Part shown: positions 16,478-23,900 of the stretch, piece by piece
How positions within the stretch are numbered: the stretch's first letter is position 1
Layout: every line of letters starts with the position of its first letter
From: an uncultured Acidimicrobiaceae bacterium
GTDB lineage: Bacteria; Actinomycetota; Acidimicrobiia; Acidimicrobiales; Ilumatobacteraceae
DNA: 64,000 bases
Reading direction: 5' to 3'
NCBI GenBank assembly: GCA_903919455.1
Contig: CAIXIJ010000019.1
Coordinates: 1-64,000 of the forward strand
Notes under the pieces: model-generated
Seen by the model: only the letters and a program-made list of their open reading frames with translations
Databases searched by the model: none
Told to the model about the DNA's origin: nothing
Program-made: the position numbers and the translations under genes

Positions 16478-18136
16478 TCAGCGAGTGGACGAGAGGGCGA
16501 CGGCGACGGGGGTGACGGCGTCGGCGGCTTCCTTGGCGTGGTAACTGCTGCGCGTGAGCGGGCTGGCCTCCACATGGCCGATGCCCAGGGCAGTGCCCAA
16601 CGTGGCCCAGCGCTGGAACTCGGATGGCTCCACCCACCGCGCCACCGGCAGATGGTTGCTGGTGGGCCGCAGGTACTGGCCGATCGTGACAATGTCGACC
16701 CCGACGGTGGCGAGATCTGCGAGCAGACCGTCAACCTCCTGCACGGTCTCGCCGAGGCCGACCATCAGACCCGACTTGATGGTGAGGCCAGCCGCCTTCG
16801 CTCGGGCCAGCACCGACAGGCTGCGGGCATACCCGGCCGAGGGTCGCACCGCGCGCTGCAGACGGGACACGGTCTCGATGTTGTGGTTGAACACGTCGGG
16901 CCGGGCATCGAACAGCAGTTGCAACGACGCGTCGTCGCCCTTGGCATCGCTCACCAACGTCTCCACGTTGGTGCCCGGGCGAGCATCGCGGATGGCGTGC
17001 ACACACGCCGCGACGTGGGCGAAACCGCCGTCGGCGAGATCGTCGCGGGCCACCATGGTGAGCACTGCGTGCTGCAGATTGCTGAGCGCCACGGCGGCGG
17101 CCACCCGACGCGGCTCGTCGGCATCGGGGGCCATCGGCTTCTGCGTGTCGACCAGGCAGAAGCCGCAGGCACGGGTGCACCGCTCGCCGAGCACCATGAA
17201 GGTGGCGGTGCCGGCAGCCCAGCATTCGCTGAGGTTCGGGCAACCGGCCTCCTCACAGACCGTCACCAAGCCGTGGTCGCGCACGGTCTTCTTCATCGCC
17301 AACACATCGGTACCCAACCGCACTCGCGGGCGCAGCCACTCGGGTTTGCGTTCCGATATTGCCAGCCCCTCGGCCACACCGGCGGCTTCGAGACGAGCCA
17401 GTGCTCGGCCCGTGGCACCGGGTCCTTCGCCTCGCGAGAACGGAGCGAGGTCGGCTGGCGCGTGCTTCCATGCCACGTCTTGGCGCTCGATGGCGCCATC
17501 GCCCCAGATAGCCGCGGCACGCTTCGCCACGATGTGGGCGACGGCTTCGAGCGACACGTCGACGCCCTCCTCGGCGAGCGAGGTGACCGGCTTGTGGCCG
17601 ATGCCGCACGGCACGATGTAGTCGCGCATGTAGCGCATGTCGGTGCGCACGTTCAGCGCGAAGCCGTGCATCGTGCGGTTGTTCGCCAGCCGCACACCGA
17701 TGGCGCATATCTTGCGCGGGTTGGGACCGCTGACGCCCACCCACACGCCGGGGTACTCATCGAGACAGCCGACGTCGGCCACACCCAACTCTTCCAGCGT
17801 GCCCACGGCAAGACGTTGGATGGCACACACATGGTCGCTCGCACCCAACGCATTGGGCACGTTCACAATGGGGTACCCGACCAGTTGACCCGGTCCGTGG
17901 TACGTCACGTCGCCACCCCGCTTCACACTCACCAGCTCGGCCCCCACCGACACCGGATCGACGAGCACGTTGGTGGACAGGTCGGCCCGCGGGCCGTGGG
18001 TGAACACGTGCGGGTGTTCGAGCAGCAGCAGATGGTCGAGCGTGCCGTGCTCGAACATCGACTGCTGCAGTGCCAGCGCCTCGCGATACGGCACGCGCCC
18101 GAGCCAACGGACGCGCAGCGGACCGGGGGCGACCAT
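16478..18136 (-). CDS. lipB-lipA: LipB-LipA fusion: octanoyltransferase + lipoyl synthase
   Basis: The 552-aa protein joins two complete enzymes. Residues about 1-225 are LipB (octanoyl-ACP:protein transferase): RGGDVTYHGPGQLVGYPI, Lys142 in RKICAIGV and catalytic Cys177 in IVPCGIGHKPV. Residues about 250-552 are LipA, the radical-SAM lipoyl synthase: auxiliary-cluster Cys 294/299/305 (CEEAGCPNLSEC), SAM-cluster Cys 321/325/328 (CTRACGFC) and the C-terminal RSSYHA serine ligand. One polypeptide would thus octanoylate lipoyl domains and insert sulfur. ATG 18136 follows AGGAG with about 9 nt spacing and lies 2 nt after the sucB stop, so lpd-sucB-lipBA form one operon. LipB and LipA are normally separate, so the fusion is notable. 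Confidence 0.93.
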   Translation of the reverse strand: MVAPGPLRVRWLGRVPYREALALQQSMFEHGTLDHLLLLEHPHVFTHGPRADLSTNVLVDPVSVGAELVSVKRGGDVTYHGPGQLVGYPIVNVPNALGASDHVCAIQRLAVGTLEELGVADVGCLDEYPGVWVGVSGPNPRKICAIGVRLANNRTMHGFALNVRTDMRYMRDYIVPCGIGHKPVTSLAEEGVDVSLEAVAHIVAKRAAAIWGDGAIERQDVAWKHAPADLAPFSRGEGPGATGRALARLEAAGVAEGLAISERKPEWLRPRVRLGTDVLAMKKTVRDHGLVTVCEEAGCPNLSECWAAGTATFMVLGERCTRACGFCLVDTQKPMAPDADEPRRVAAAVALSNLQHAVLTMVARDDLADGGFAHVAACVHAIRDARPGTNVETLVSDAKGDDASLQLLFDARPDVFNHNIETVSRLQRAVRPSAGYARSLSVLARAKAAGLTIKSGLMVGLGETVQEVDGLLADLATVGVDIVTIGQYLRPTSNHLPVARWVEPSEFQRWATLGTALGIGHVEASPLTRSSYHAKEAADAVTPVAVALSSTR

Positions 18137-18138
18137 GG

Positions 18139-19596
18139 CTAGAGCTCCTGGCCCCAATCGCGGGTCTCGAGGATCTCCTTCACGCGGCTGAGGAAGTTCG
18201 CCGCATACGCACCGTCGAAGCCGCGGTGATCCCAGGTCATCGCCAGGTGACCCACGGGATGCACGACGATGGCCTCGGTACCGTCGGGCAGCACCGCCAC
18301 CACTGGCTTACGCACGATGGCATCCGTGGAGAGGATGGCCACCTGCGGCTGGTTGATGATGGCCATCGTGAGCACGCTGCCCGACGAGCCGTTGTTGGTG
18401 ATGGTGAACGTGCCACCGCTGATCTCGTCGGGGCTGAGCTTGCGGCTGCGGGCACGGTTGGCGAGATCGGAGATCTCACGAGCGATGGCACGCAGGCGCT
18501 TGGTCTCGGCCGAACGCACCACCGGTACCAGCAGGCCCTGGTAGTCGAGGTCCACCGCGATGCCGACGTCGATGTAGTTGTGCACCACCAGTTCGTCGTC
18601 GCCGACGCTGGCGTTGAGGTGCGGGAACTCGCCGAGCGCATCCACCACCGCGCGGGTGATGAACGGCAGGTAGGTGAGGCTGAACCCCTCCGACGACTTC
18701 CACTCGCCCTTCACCCGGTTGCGGGTGGCATCGACGTTGGCGTAATCCACCTCCACCACGCTGAACGCATGGGGGCTGACCGACTTGCTCATCACCATGT
18801 GACTGCCGGTGAGCTTGCGAATCTTGCTGAGCGGCACCGACGTGTCGCGCTCACCCGAATGCACGGCCGGGGCAGGCGCCGGAGCGGTGACCGCGGGTGC
18901 AGGTACGGGTGCGGGTGCAGGAGCCGGAGCGACCGGAGCCGGGGCCGGGGCCGGGGCCGGGGCCGGGGCCGGGGCCGGGGCCTCAACCGCTGCAGCCGGA
19001 GCGGGCGCGGCGGCCGGGGCTGCCAGCGCGATCTTGTCGATGTGATCCAGCACATCGTCGCGAGTGATGCGGCCTCCGGGGCCGGTGCCGGTGATGGCAT
19101 CGGGGTTGATGCCGTGGTCGGCGACGAGACGGCGCACCACAGGCGACAGCAAACGACTGTCGCCGGTGAGGGCCTCCATTGCCGATGACGTCGCCTCCGC
19201 CACCGGCGCGGGCGCCGGTGCAGGAGCAGGTGCAGGTGCCTCGACCACAGGGGTCGGAGCCGGAGCGGGGGCAGGCGCTTCAACCACAGGCGCCGGGGCC
19301 GGAGCCGGGGCTTCCACGACCGGGGCGGGCTCCGGGGCAGGCGCCGGAGCAGCGCCAGCGTCGGCAGCACCGACGACGGCGATGATGGCACCCACGGGCA
19401 CCGTGTCGCCCTCGTTGGCACGAATCTCGAGCACCACACCGGCCACTGGCGACGGCACCTCGGTGTCCACCTTGTCGGTGCTCACCTCGAAGAGGGCCTC
19501 ATCGGCGGCAACGCTGTCGCCCACCTTCTTGAACCAGCGGGTGATGGTGCCTTCGGTGACGGTCTCGCCCAGTTGCGGCAGGGTGACGTCGGCCAT
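18139..19596 (-). CDS. sucB: 2-oxoacid dehydrogenase E2 (dihydrolipoamide acyltransferase, SucB-like)
   Basis: The 485-aa E2 has one N-terminal lipoyl domain (lipoylated Lys in FEVSTDKVDTEVPSP), a long Ala-Pro linker (about 85-135), a peripheral subunit-binding domain (LLSPVVRRLVADHG...GGRITRDDVLDHI), a second Ala-Pro linker and the catalytic domain ending in TWDHRGFDGAYAANFL (HxxxDG active-site pattern). It transfers succinyl or another acyl group to CoA; the family is most like actinobacterial SucB, but branched-chain or pyruvate E2 cannot be excluded. GAGGAG precedes ATG 19596. It lies between lpd and lipB-lipA, which supply its E3 and its lipoyl cofactor. Seven tandem GGGGCC units encode part of the linker. 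Confidence 0.9.
   Translation of the reverse strand: MADVTLPQLGETVTEGTITRWFKKVGDSVAADEALFEVSTDKVDTEVPSPVAGVVLEIRANEGDTVPVGAIIAVVGAADAGAAPAPAPEPAPVVEAPAPAPAPVVEAPAPAPAPTPVVEAPAPAPAPAPAPVAEATSSAMEALTGDSRLLSPVVRRLVADHGINPDAITGTGPGGRITRDDVLDHIDKIALAAPAAAPAPAAAVEAPAPAPAPAPAPAPAPVAPAPAPAPVPAPAVTAPAPAPAVHSGERDTSVPLSKIRKLTGSHMVMSKSVSPHAFSVVEVDYANVDATRNRVKGEWKSSEGFSLTYLPFITRAVVDALGEFPHLNASVGDDELVVHNYIDVGIAVDLDYQGLLVPVVRSAETKRLRAIAREISDLANRARSRKLSPDEISGGTFTITNNGSSGSVLTMAIINQPQVAILSTDAIVRKPVVAVLPDGTEAIVVHPVGHLAMTWDHRGFDGAYAANFLSRVKEILETRDWGQEL
18941..18982. repeat. (GGGGCC)7 tandem hexanucleotide inside the sucB linker
   Basis: Seven perfect GGGGCC units (42 nt) on the plus strand encode Ala-Pro on the minus strand. 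It is in frame and lies in the flexible linker between the subunit-binding and catalytic domains, where copy-number change would only alter linker length. Confidence 0.9.
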
Positions 19597-19632
19597 GGTG
19601 GGTAACTCCTCGTGAGTGTCGAAAGATCGGGA

Positions 19633-21045
19633 TCAGGCGTTCAGGCTGCGGCCGGTGAGCGACAGCATGGTTTCGCCGAACAGTTCGGTGAGGCTGGGGT
19701 GCGGCTGGATGAACTCGGCCACCTCGGCAACGGTGGCTTCCCAGTTCACGGCAAGGTAGCCGCCGCTGAGCTGCTCGGTGACCCACGGGCCCACCATGTG
19801 TACGCCCAGCACTTGTCCGGCCGAACCATCGGCGTTCTTCTTGGCGATGATCTTCACCAGACCGTCGAGTTCGCCCAGGATCTGCGCACGGCTGTTGGAA
19901 CGAAACTGGTGCTTGGCCACCACCACGTCGTGGCCGGCCTCGCGGGCGGCTTCCTCACTGGGTCCGGCGAATGCCACTTCCGGGTGGCAGTAGATGGCCC
20001 AGGGCACACGGTCGTAGGCGATGGGCATGGGGCCCTCATCGAGAATGTGCTTGGTCACCAGAATGGCCTCGGCGTAGCCGACATGGGCGAGGGCCGGAGT
20101 GTTGATGAGGTCGCCGATGGCGTACACACCCGGCTCGCCGGTGCGGCAGTACTGGTCCACCTCCACGAACCCGCGATCGCTCACCTTCACGGCCGTGCCC
20201 TGCAGACCGAGATGATCGGCGAATGGGCGGCGGCCGATGCTGACCACCACGGCATCCACTTCGAGTTGCTGCTCGACGCCGTCGTCGCCGGCGAAACGCA
20301 CGGTGGTGCCGCCGCTGCCGTTCGGCGTATGACCGTTCACCTTCACGCCGGTGCGGATGTCGATGTTCTTCTTCTTGAAGCTGCGCACCACCACGTTCGC
20401 CACGTCGGCGTCGAGGCCGGGCAGCACCTTGGGTAGCCCTTCGAGAATGGTGACGGTGGAACCGAGGTCGGCGAAGGTGCTGGCGAACTCGCACCCGATG
20501 GCACCGCCACCGATGACCGCCACGCGCGCCGGCAGGTGATCGAGCATCAGCACTTCATCACTGGTCATGATGGGCCCACCCGGCTCGAAGCCGGGGATGG
20601 TGCGTGGCACGGAACCCGCAGCGAGCAACACGTTCGTGCCCGTGATGGTGGACGTGCTGCCATCGAGGTGCTGCACCGTGACGGTGCGGTTCGCGCCCAG
20701 CGACCCAGTTCCTTCGAGGACGGTGATCTTCTTCGACTTCATGAAGCCGCCGAGGCCCTTCACGATGCCGTCGACGATCTTGGTCTTGCGAGCCTGGATG
20801 GTGCCGAAGTTCACGACCGGCGCGCTGGACTCGATGCCGAACTCGCCTGCGTGAGCTACATGGCGCTGCACCGCTGCGGACTCCAGAAACGCCTTGGCCG
20901 GAATGCAGCCACGGTTCAAGCAGGTGCCACCGAGCGAGCCCTTCTCCACGACGGCCACGTTGAGGCCTGCAGAGGTGGCGTAGAGCGCCGCCCCATATCC
21001 GCCGGGGCCGCCGCCGATCACTACGAGATCGAACTGCTCTTCCAT
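19633..21045 (-). CDS. lpdA: Dihydrolipoamide dehydrogenase (E3)
   Basis: The 470-aa flavoprotein disulfide reductase has the FAD fingerprint FDLVVIGGGPGGYGAALYAT, the redox-active disulfide GGTCLNRGCIPAKAFLES, an NAD-binding Rossmann AVIGGGAIGCEFASTFADLG, the second FAD motif GVYAIGDLINTPALAHVG, and the C-terminal catalytic His-Glu in HPHPSLTELFGE (written in the protein as QPHPSLTELFGE, HxxxxE). It reoxidises dihydrolipoyl groups of E2 with NAD+. ATG 21045 is preceded by GGAGCAGGAA and starts the homology. It is the promoter-proximal gene of lpd-sucB-lipBA. Confidence 0.95.
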   Translation of the reverse strand: MEEQFDLVVIGGGPGGYGAALYATSAGLNVAVVEKGSLGGTCLNRGCIPAKAFLESAAVQRHVAHAGEFGIESSAPVVNFGTIQARKTKIVDGIVKGLGGFMKSKKITVLEGTGSLGANRTVTVQHLDGSTSTITGTNVLLAAGSVPRTIPGFEPGGPIMTSDEVLMLDHLPARVAVIGGGAIGCEFASTFADLGSTVTILEGLPKVLPGLDADVANVVVRSFKKKNIDIRTGVKVNGHTPNGSGGTTVRFAGDDGVEQQLEVDAVVVSIGRRPFADHLGLQGTAVKVSDRGFVEVDQYCRTGEPGVYAIGDLINTPALAHVGYAEAILVTKHILDEGPMPIAYDRVPWAIYCHPEVAFAGPSEEAAREAGHDVVVAKHQFRSNSRAQILGELDGLVKIIAKKNADGSAGQVLGVHMVGPWVTEQLSGGYLAVNWEATVAEVAEFIQPHPSLTELFGETMLSLTGRSLNA

Positions 21046-21134
21046 CGATTCCTGCTCCAGTTCCGTACGCTGGCGAAGATCTTGAAGCGGCAACGGTATC
21101 GGTTCGAGGCGCAGGTCGCAGATGGTGGTACCGA

Positions 21135-21554
21135 TTACACCAGTTTCCAGCGAGCCGATTCGGTGGCTCGGTGGAACACCAACAATCGATCGCCGGGCTC
21201 GATGGTCGCCGATCCGAACGTGAGCGTGCACGTGACCGGAGCCACCGTGAAGCCGGTGCACGCCTGCTGTCCGCGCTGGTTCGGTTCGGCGGTGGCGCCG
21301 GGACCCACCAACGTGAACCCGTTCAGCCCAGCGGGGTCGTCGACACCGGCCAGTGTGACGGTGACCGTGGTGACGCCGTCAACCTCTTCGAAGGCCGTGA
21401 CGGTGACGTTGGCATCGCCCGCCGTGCCGGTGTCGCCGATGGCCAGGATGGGCTGGGTGTCCTGACCAGCGAGCCGAAGGATCTGCACGGTGCCGGCGAT
21501 GAGAATGGCCAATCCGCACGTGACGGCGAGCAGGAGCAACGTACGGGTCCGCAT
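21135..21554 (-). CDS. Membrane-anchored or secreted protein of unknown function, 139 aa
   Basis: An N-terminal hydrophobic segment (TLLLLAVTCGLAILIAGTVQ) acts as signal anchor or signal peptide. The remaining 110 residues are beta-rich (DANVTVTAFEEVDGVTTVTV) and resemble a DUF4352/immunoglobulin-like extracytoplasmic domain with two Cys (QQACTGF, PVTCTLTF) that could form a disulfide. It is divergent from the DsbF-like gene, with only 36 nt between the start codons. A TAGCCT -10 box lies 9 nt before ATG 21554. Function unknown; the two Cys make it a conceivable client of its neighbour. Confidence 0.65.
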   Translation of the reverse strand: MRTRTLLLLAVTCGLAILIAGTVQILRLAGQDTQPILAIGDTGTAGDANVTVTAFEEVDGVTTVTVTLAGVDDPAGLNGFTLVGPGATAEPNQRGQQACTGFTVAPVTCTLTFGSATIEPGDRLLVFHRATESARWKLV

Positions 21555-21563
21555 GGCGAACTC

Positions 21564-21582
21564 AGGCTAGGGGCGGTACCGT
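21564..21582. promoter_or_regulatory. Back-to-back -10 boxes for two divergent, probably leaderless genes
   Basis: The minus-strand TAGCCT (21569-21564) lies 9 nt before ATG 21554 and plus-strand TACCGT (21577-21582) lies 8 nt before ATG 21591. Both promoters share a 36-nt spacer. Confidence 0.55.
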
Positions 21583-21590
21583 CGTGCTCC

Positions 21591-22124
21591 ATGCGTAGAT
21601 TCGTCGCCGCTGCCGCCCTCGTGGCGCTCGCCACATCGATGCTCAGCGCCTGCGGCTCCGACCCGCAGGACGGTGCAGCCGGCCCAACCAACTCGGTCGG
21701 GGCCAACAGCCAAGGCAGCTCGGCACAGGCCCTCGCGTTCGAGGCGCCATTGGTGGGTGGGGGCAACCTCGACTTCCGTACCCTCAGCGACACCACGGTG
21801 GCGCTGTGGTTCTGGGCGCCCACTTGAAGCACCTGCAACCGTGAAGCCCCCTCGGTCGAGGCGGCGAGCAAGCAGTACGCCGGCAAGGTGCAGTTCATCG
21901 GTGTTGCCTGGTACGGCGATGATGCGTCGTTCAACGGGTTCATCAGCAAGCACGGCCTCACGTTCCCGCAGGTCAGCGACGACCCGGGCGATGTGTTCAC
22001 ACGGTTCGGCGTGCCATCGCAGCCCGCTCTGGTGGTGATCCACCCCGATGGCAGCGTGGATCAACATCTCGGTGCACTCGACGAGTCGCAACTGACCGCA
22101 TGGTTGGGTTCGCCGGGCGCGTAG
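21591..22124 (+). CDS. Probable selenoprotein: DsbF/TlpA-like lipoprotein with UxxC active site (in-frame TGA at 21825-21827)
   Basis: Reading through one TGA gives a 177-residue lipoprotein. Residues 1-21 are a signal peptide ending in lipobox LSAC (Cys21); a thioredoxin fold follows, with LWFWAPT-U-STCNREAPSV. The TGA (residue 79) stands exactly at the first Cys of W-A-P-x-C-x-x-C, and Cys82 is the resolving Cys; cis-Pro145 is in GVPSQPALVV. Sequence on both sides matches mycobacterial DsbE/DsbF (Mpt53-like) lipoproteins in one frame. A hairpin with GGUC loop follows the TGA (21846-21865). Read as Sec, the protein would be an extracytoplasmic thiol-disulfide oxidoreductase with higher reactivity. 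A plain TGC/TGT-to-TGA nonsense change or sequencing error is the alternative; the hairpin and otherwise intact frame argue against it. TACCGT lies 8 nt before ATG. Confidence 0.75.
21846..21865 (+). promoter_or_regulatory. Candidate bacterial SECIS hairpin
   Basis: The mRNA folds as GCC-C-CCTC / loop GGTC / GAGG-C-GGC: 4 bp, a C.C mismatch, then 3 bp. The apical loop (21854-21857) starts with GG and begins 27 nt after the TGA, within the 16-37 nt range reported for bacterial SECIS elements; loop size 4 also fits. CTGC 21833-21836 can pair with GCAG 21872-21875 to extend the stem. SelB binding is inference. Confidence 0.6.
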
Positions 22125-22127
22125 GCT
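22122..22127 (+). promoter_or_regulatory. -10 box TAGGCT for the OB-fold gene
   Basis: TAGGCT lies 7 nt before ATG 22135 with no Shine-Dalgarno; its first three bases are also the TAG stop of the upstream selenoprotein candidate. Confidence 0.55.
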
Positions 22128-22134
22128 CGCCCCT

Positions 22135-22488
22135 ATGGGTCTGCGCGATCTCGCCAAACGTCTCTCCGCCTCCGTCGAACAGATCGACGAAGAACGTCTG
22201 CAGGACCGGTTCTCCGGTCTGCTGCTCACGCCACTCGGCGACCTGAAGGCCAGGGTGCCTGCCCGAGTGGGTGGCGAGGTGTCGCGTACGCGAATCGTGC
22301 CCCGCTCCGGAGTGGCGTCGTTCGAGATCACCGTCGCCGATGGATCCGGCACGGCGGTGGCGGTGTTCACGGGCCGCCGCTATGTGGCGGGCCTGGAGCA
22401 CAACCGAGCCGTGGTACTCGAAGGCGTGGCCCGCAGCGAACGCGGCCGCCTGGTGTTGATGAACCCTGCCTACACGCTGCTCCCCTGA
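22135..22488 (+). CDS. OB-fold nucleic-acid-binding domain protein
   Basis: The 117-aa protein starts GLRDLAKRLSASVEQIDEER and contains a small OB-fold (RVGGEVSRTRIVPRSGVASF, TAVAVFTGRRYVAGLEHNRA, LVLMNPAYTLLP) like that of aspartyl-tRNA synthetase/RecG-type domains. Homologues in mycobacteria (Rv2694c) sit beside ceoB/ceoC, and the same neighbourhood is seen here. Ligand and role are unknown. A TAGGCT box 7 nt upstream suggests a leaderless transcript. Confidence 0.82.
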   Translation: MGLRDLAKRLSASVEQIDEERLQDRFSGLLLTPLGDLKARVPARVGGEVSRTRIVPRSGVASFEITVADGSGTAVAVFTGRRYVAGLEHNRAVVLEGVARSERGRLVLMNPAYTLLP

Positions 22489-22500
22489 GCAGCCGGGGCG

Positions 22501-23163
22501 TCAGCCCACGAGCAGGTCGCGCACCGCGTCTTCGCTCTCAGAGGTGACCAGCACCAGCACTTCGTCGCCGAGACGCAGAATCGTGTCGCCACGAGGCACC
22601 ACGACCTTCTCGTCGCGCAGAATCGCCACGACCGTGGTGTCGCGAGGGAAACCGAGTTCGGCGATCTCCTTGTCGGCTGCCGGGGAGCCCTCAGCCAGGG
22701 TCACTTCGGCCAACTTGGCGCGGCCACCCTCGAACGACAGCAGTCGCACGAACGAACCCACGCTCACGGCCTCCTGCACCAAACCGGTGATGAGGTGCGG
22801 GGTGCTGACCGAAACGTCGACACCCCAGGTCTCGTTGAACATCCACTCGTTGTTCGGGTTGTTCACTCGGGCCACCACGCGGGGCACCGCAAACTCTTGC
22901 TTGGCGAGCAGCGACACGACGAGGTTGTCCTCATCGTCGCCAGTGACCGCCGCAACCACGTCGGCCTGCTCGAGGCCAGCATGCTTCAGCGTGTCGATGT
23001 CGCACGCGTCGCCCTTCACCCAGGAGGCGGCATCAATGGTGCTGCCGTGACGGCCCACCACGTCGGTGTCGTTGTCGATGATGGTGACGGAATGGCCGCT
23101 GCCCACGAGCTGTTCGGCGATGAAGCGGCCCACGCTGCCGCCGCCGGCGATGACGATGTTCAT
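22501..23163 (-). CDS. ceoC: TrkA-family potassium-uptake regulator (CeoC-like)
   Basis: The 220-aa protein has an N-terminal RCK/TrkA-N Rossmann domain (MNIVIAGGGSVGRFIAEQL, IDNDTDVVGRHGS; NAD-binding GxGxxG variant GGGSVG) and a C-terminal TrkA-C domain (about 135-215; RGDTILRLGDEVLVLVTSE). It is the cytoplasmic, nucleotide-sensing subunit of a K+ channel/transporter. It is encoded 9 nt downstream of the paralogous ceoB on the same strand, as in mycobacteria. No Trk/Ktr membrane subunit is present nearby, so the partner could be the adjacent APC permease or a channel elsewhere. Confidence 0.85.
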   Translation of the reverse strand: MNIVIAGGGSVGRFIAEQLVGSGHSVTIIDNDTDVVGRHGSTIDAASWVKGDACDIDTLKHAGLEQADVVAAVTGDDEDNLVVSLLAKQEFAVPRVVARVNNPNNEWMFNETWGVDVSVSTPHLITGLVQEAVSVGSFVRLLSFEGGRAKLAEVTLAEGSPAADKEIAELGFPRDTTVVAILRDEKVVVPRGDTILRLGDEVLVLVTSESEDAVRDLLVG

Positions 23164-23172
23164 GGCGGACTC

Positions 23173-23838
23173 CTAGTGGCCGTGGCCGGATGACGGCGCA
23201 GCGGTGTGCTGATCGAGAATGGAAATGGCGTCGTGCGCTACTGCGAGGTACACGACGTCGCCTTCCTGGACGACCAATTGGTCGTGCGGCAGCATGGCCG
23301 AGCCGAGACGGCTGACCGCCACCAGCCGCATGCCGTCGCGCTCCAGTTCGGAGGCCTGATGCCCCGCCCACGGACGCCCGAGCGTGCGCTCCACCAACGA
23401 CACCTTGGCGCTGGGGTCGATCCATTCGACAGCGGCTTCGTTGGGTACCAGGCGGCGCAGCACGCGCTCGGTGGTCCAGAGCGCTGGCGCCACGGTGGCA
23501 ATACCGAGGCGCTGGTAGATGGCGGCGCGGCGCGGGTCGTAGATACGGGCGACGACGTGTTCGATGCCGAACGTTTCGCGAGCGACCCTGGCGACGAGGA
23601 TGTTGGAGTTGTCGCCGTTCGTGACGGCGGCCACCGCTTCAGCCCGCTCGATGCCGGCCTGCACCAGCAGGTCGCGGTCGAAGCCGATGCCAGCGAACGT
23701 CTCGCCCTTGAAGCCGACGCCGAGACGTTCGAACGCCGACTTCTTGCGGTCGACGACGGACACAGTGTGCCCCTCCTCGAGGAGGTTGCGAGCGAGCGAC
23801 GAGCCAACACGCCCGCACCCCACGATCACCACATGCAC
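23173..23838 (-). CDS. ceoB: TrkA-family potassium-uptake regulator (CeoB-like)
   Basis: The 221-aa paralogue of the next gene has RCK N-domain VHVVIVGCGRVGSSLARNLL, TVSVVDRKKSAFERLG, and a TrkA-C domain (LVVQEGDVVYLAVAHD). GTG 23838 is the start because AGGGAGA lies 5 nt upstream and homology begins there; two upstream ATGs in frame lack such a site. It should pair with CeoC as a cytosolic NAD(H)/ATP-gated regulator of K+ transport. It is divergent from the APC permease with 62 nt between starts. Confidence 0.85.
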   Translation of the reverse strand: MHVVIVGCGRVGSSLARNLLEEGHTVSVVDRKKSAFERLGVGFKGETFAGIGFDRDLLVQAGIERAEAVAAVTNGDNSNILVARVARETFGIEHVVARIYDPRRAAIYQRLGIATVAPALWTTERVLRRLVPNEAAVEWIDPSAKVSLVERTLGRPWAGHQASELERDGMRLVAVSRLGSAMLPHDQLVVQEGDVVYLAVAHDAISILDQHTAAPSSGHGH

Positions 23839-23900
23839 GATCTCTCCCTTCGGCGCAATGCCAACGGGCACCTTATCCATGCGTAGGCTCCGGTACACAT

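Noticed and set aside
18809-19385. Ala/Gly- and Pro-rich plus-strand frames opposite sucB
   Set aside because: They are products of the repetitive linker sequence read on the wrong strand.
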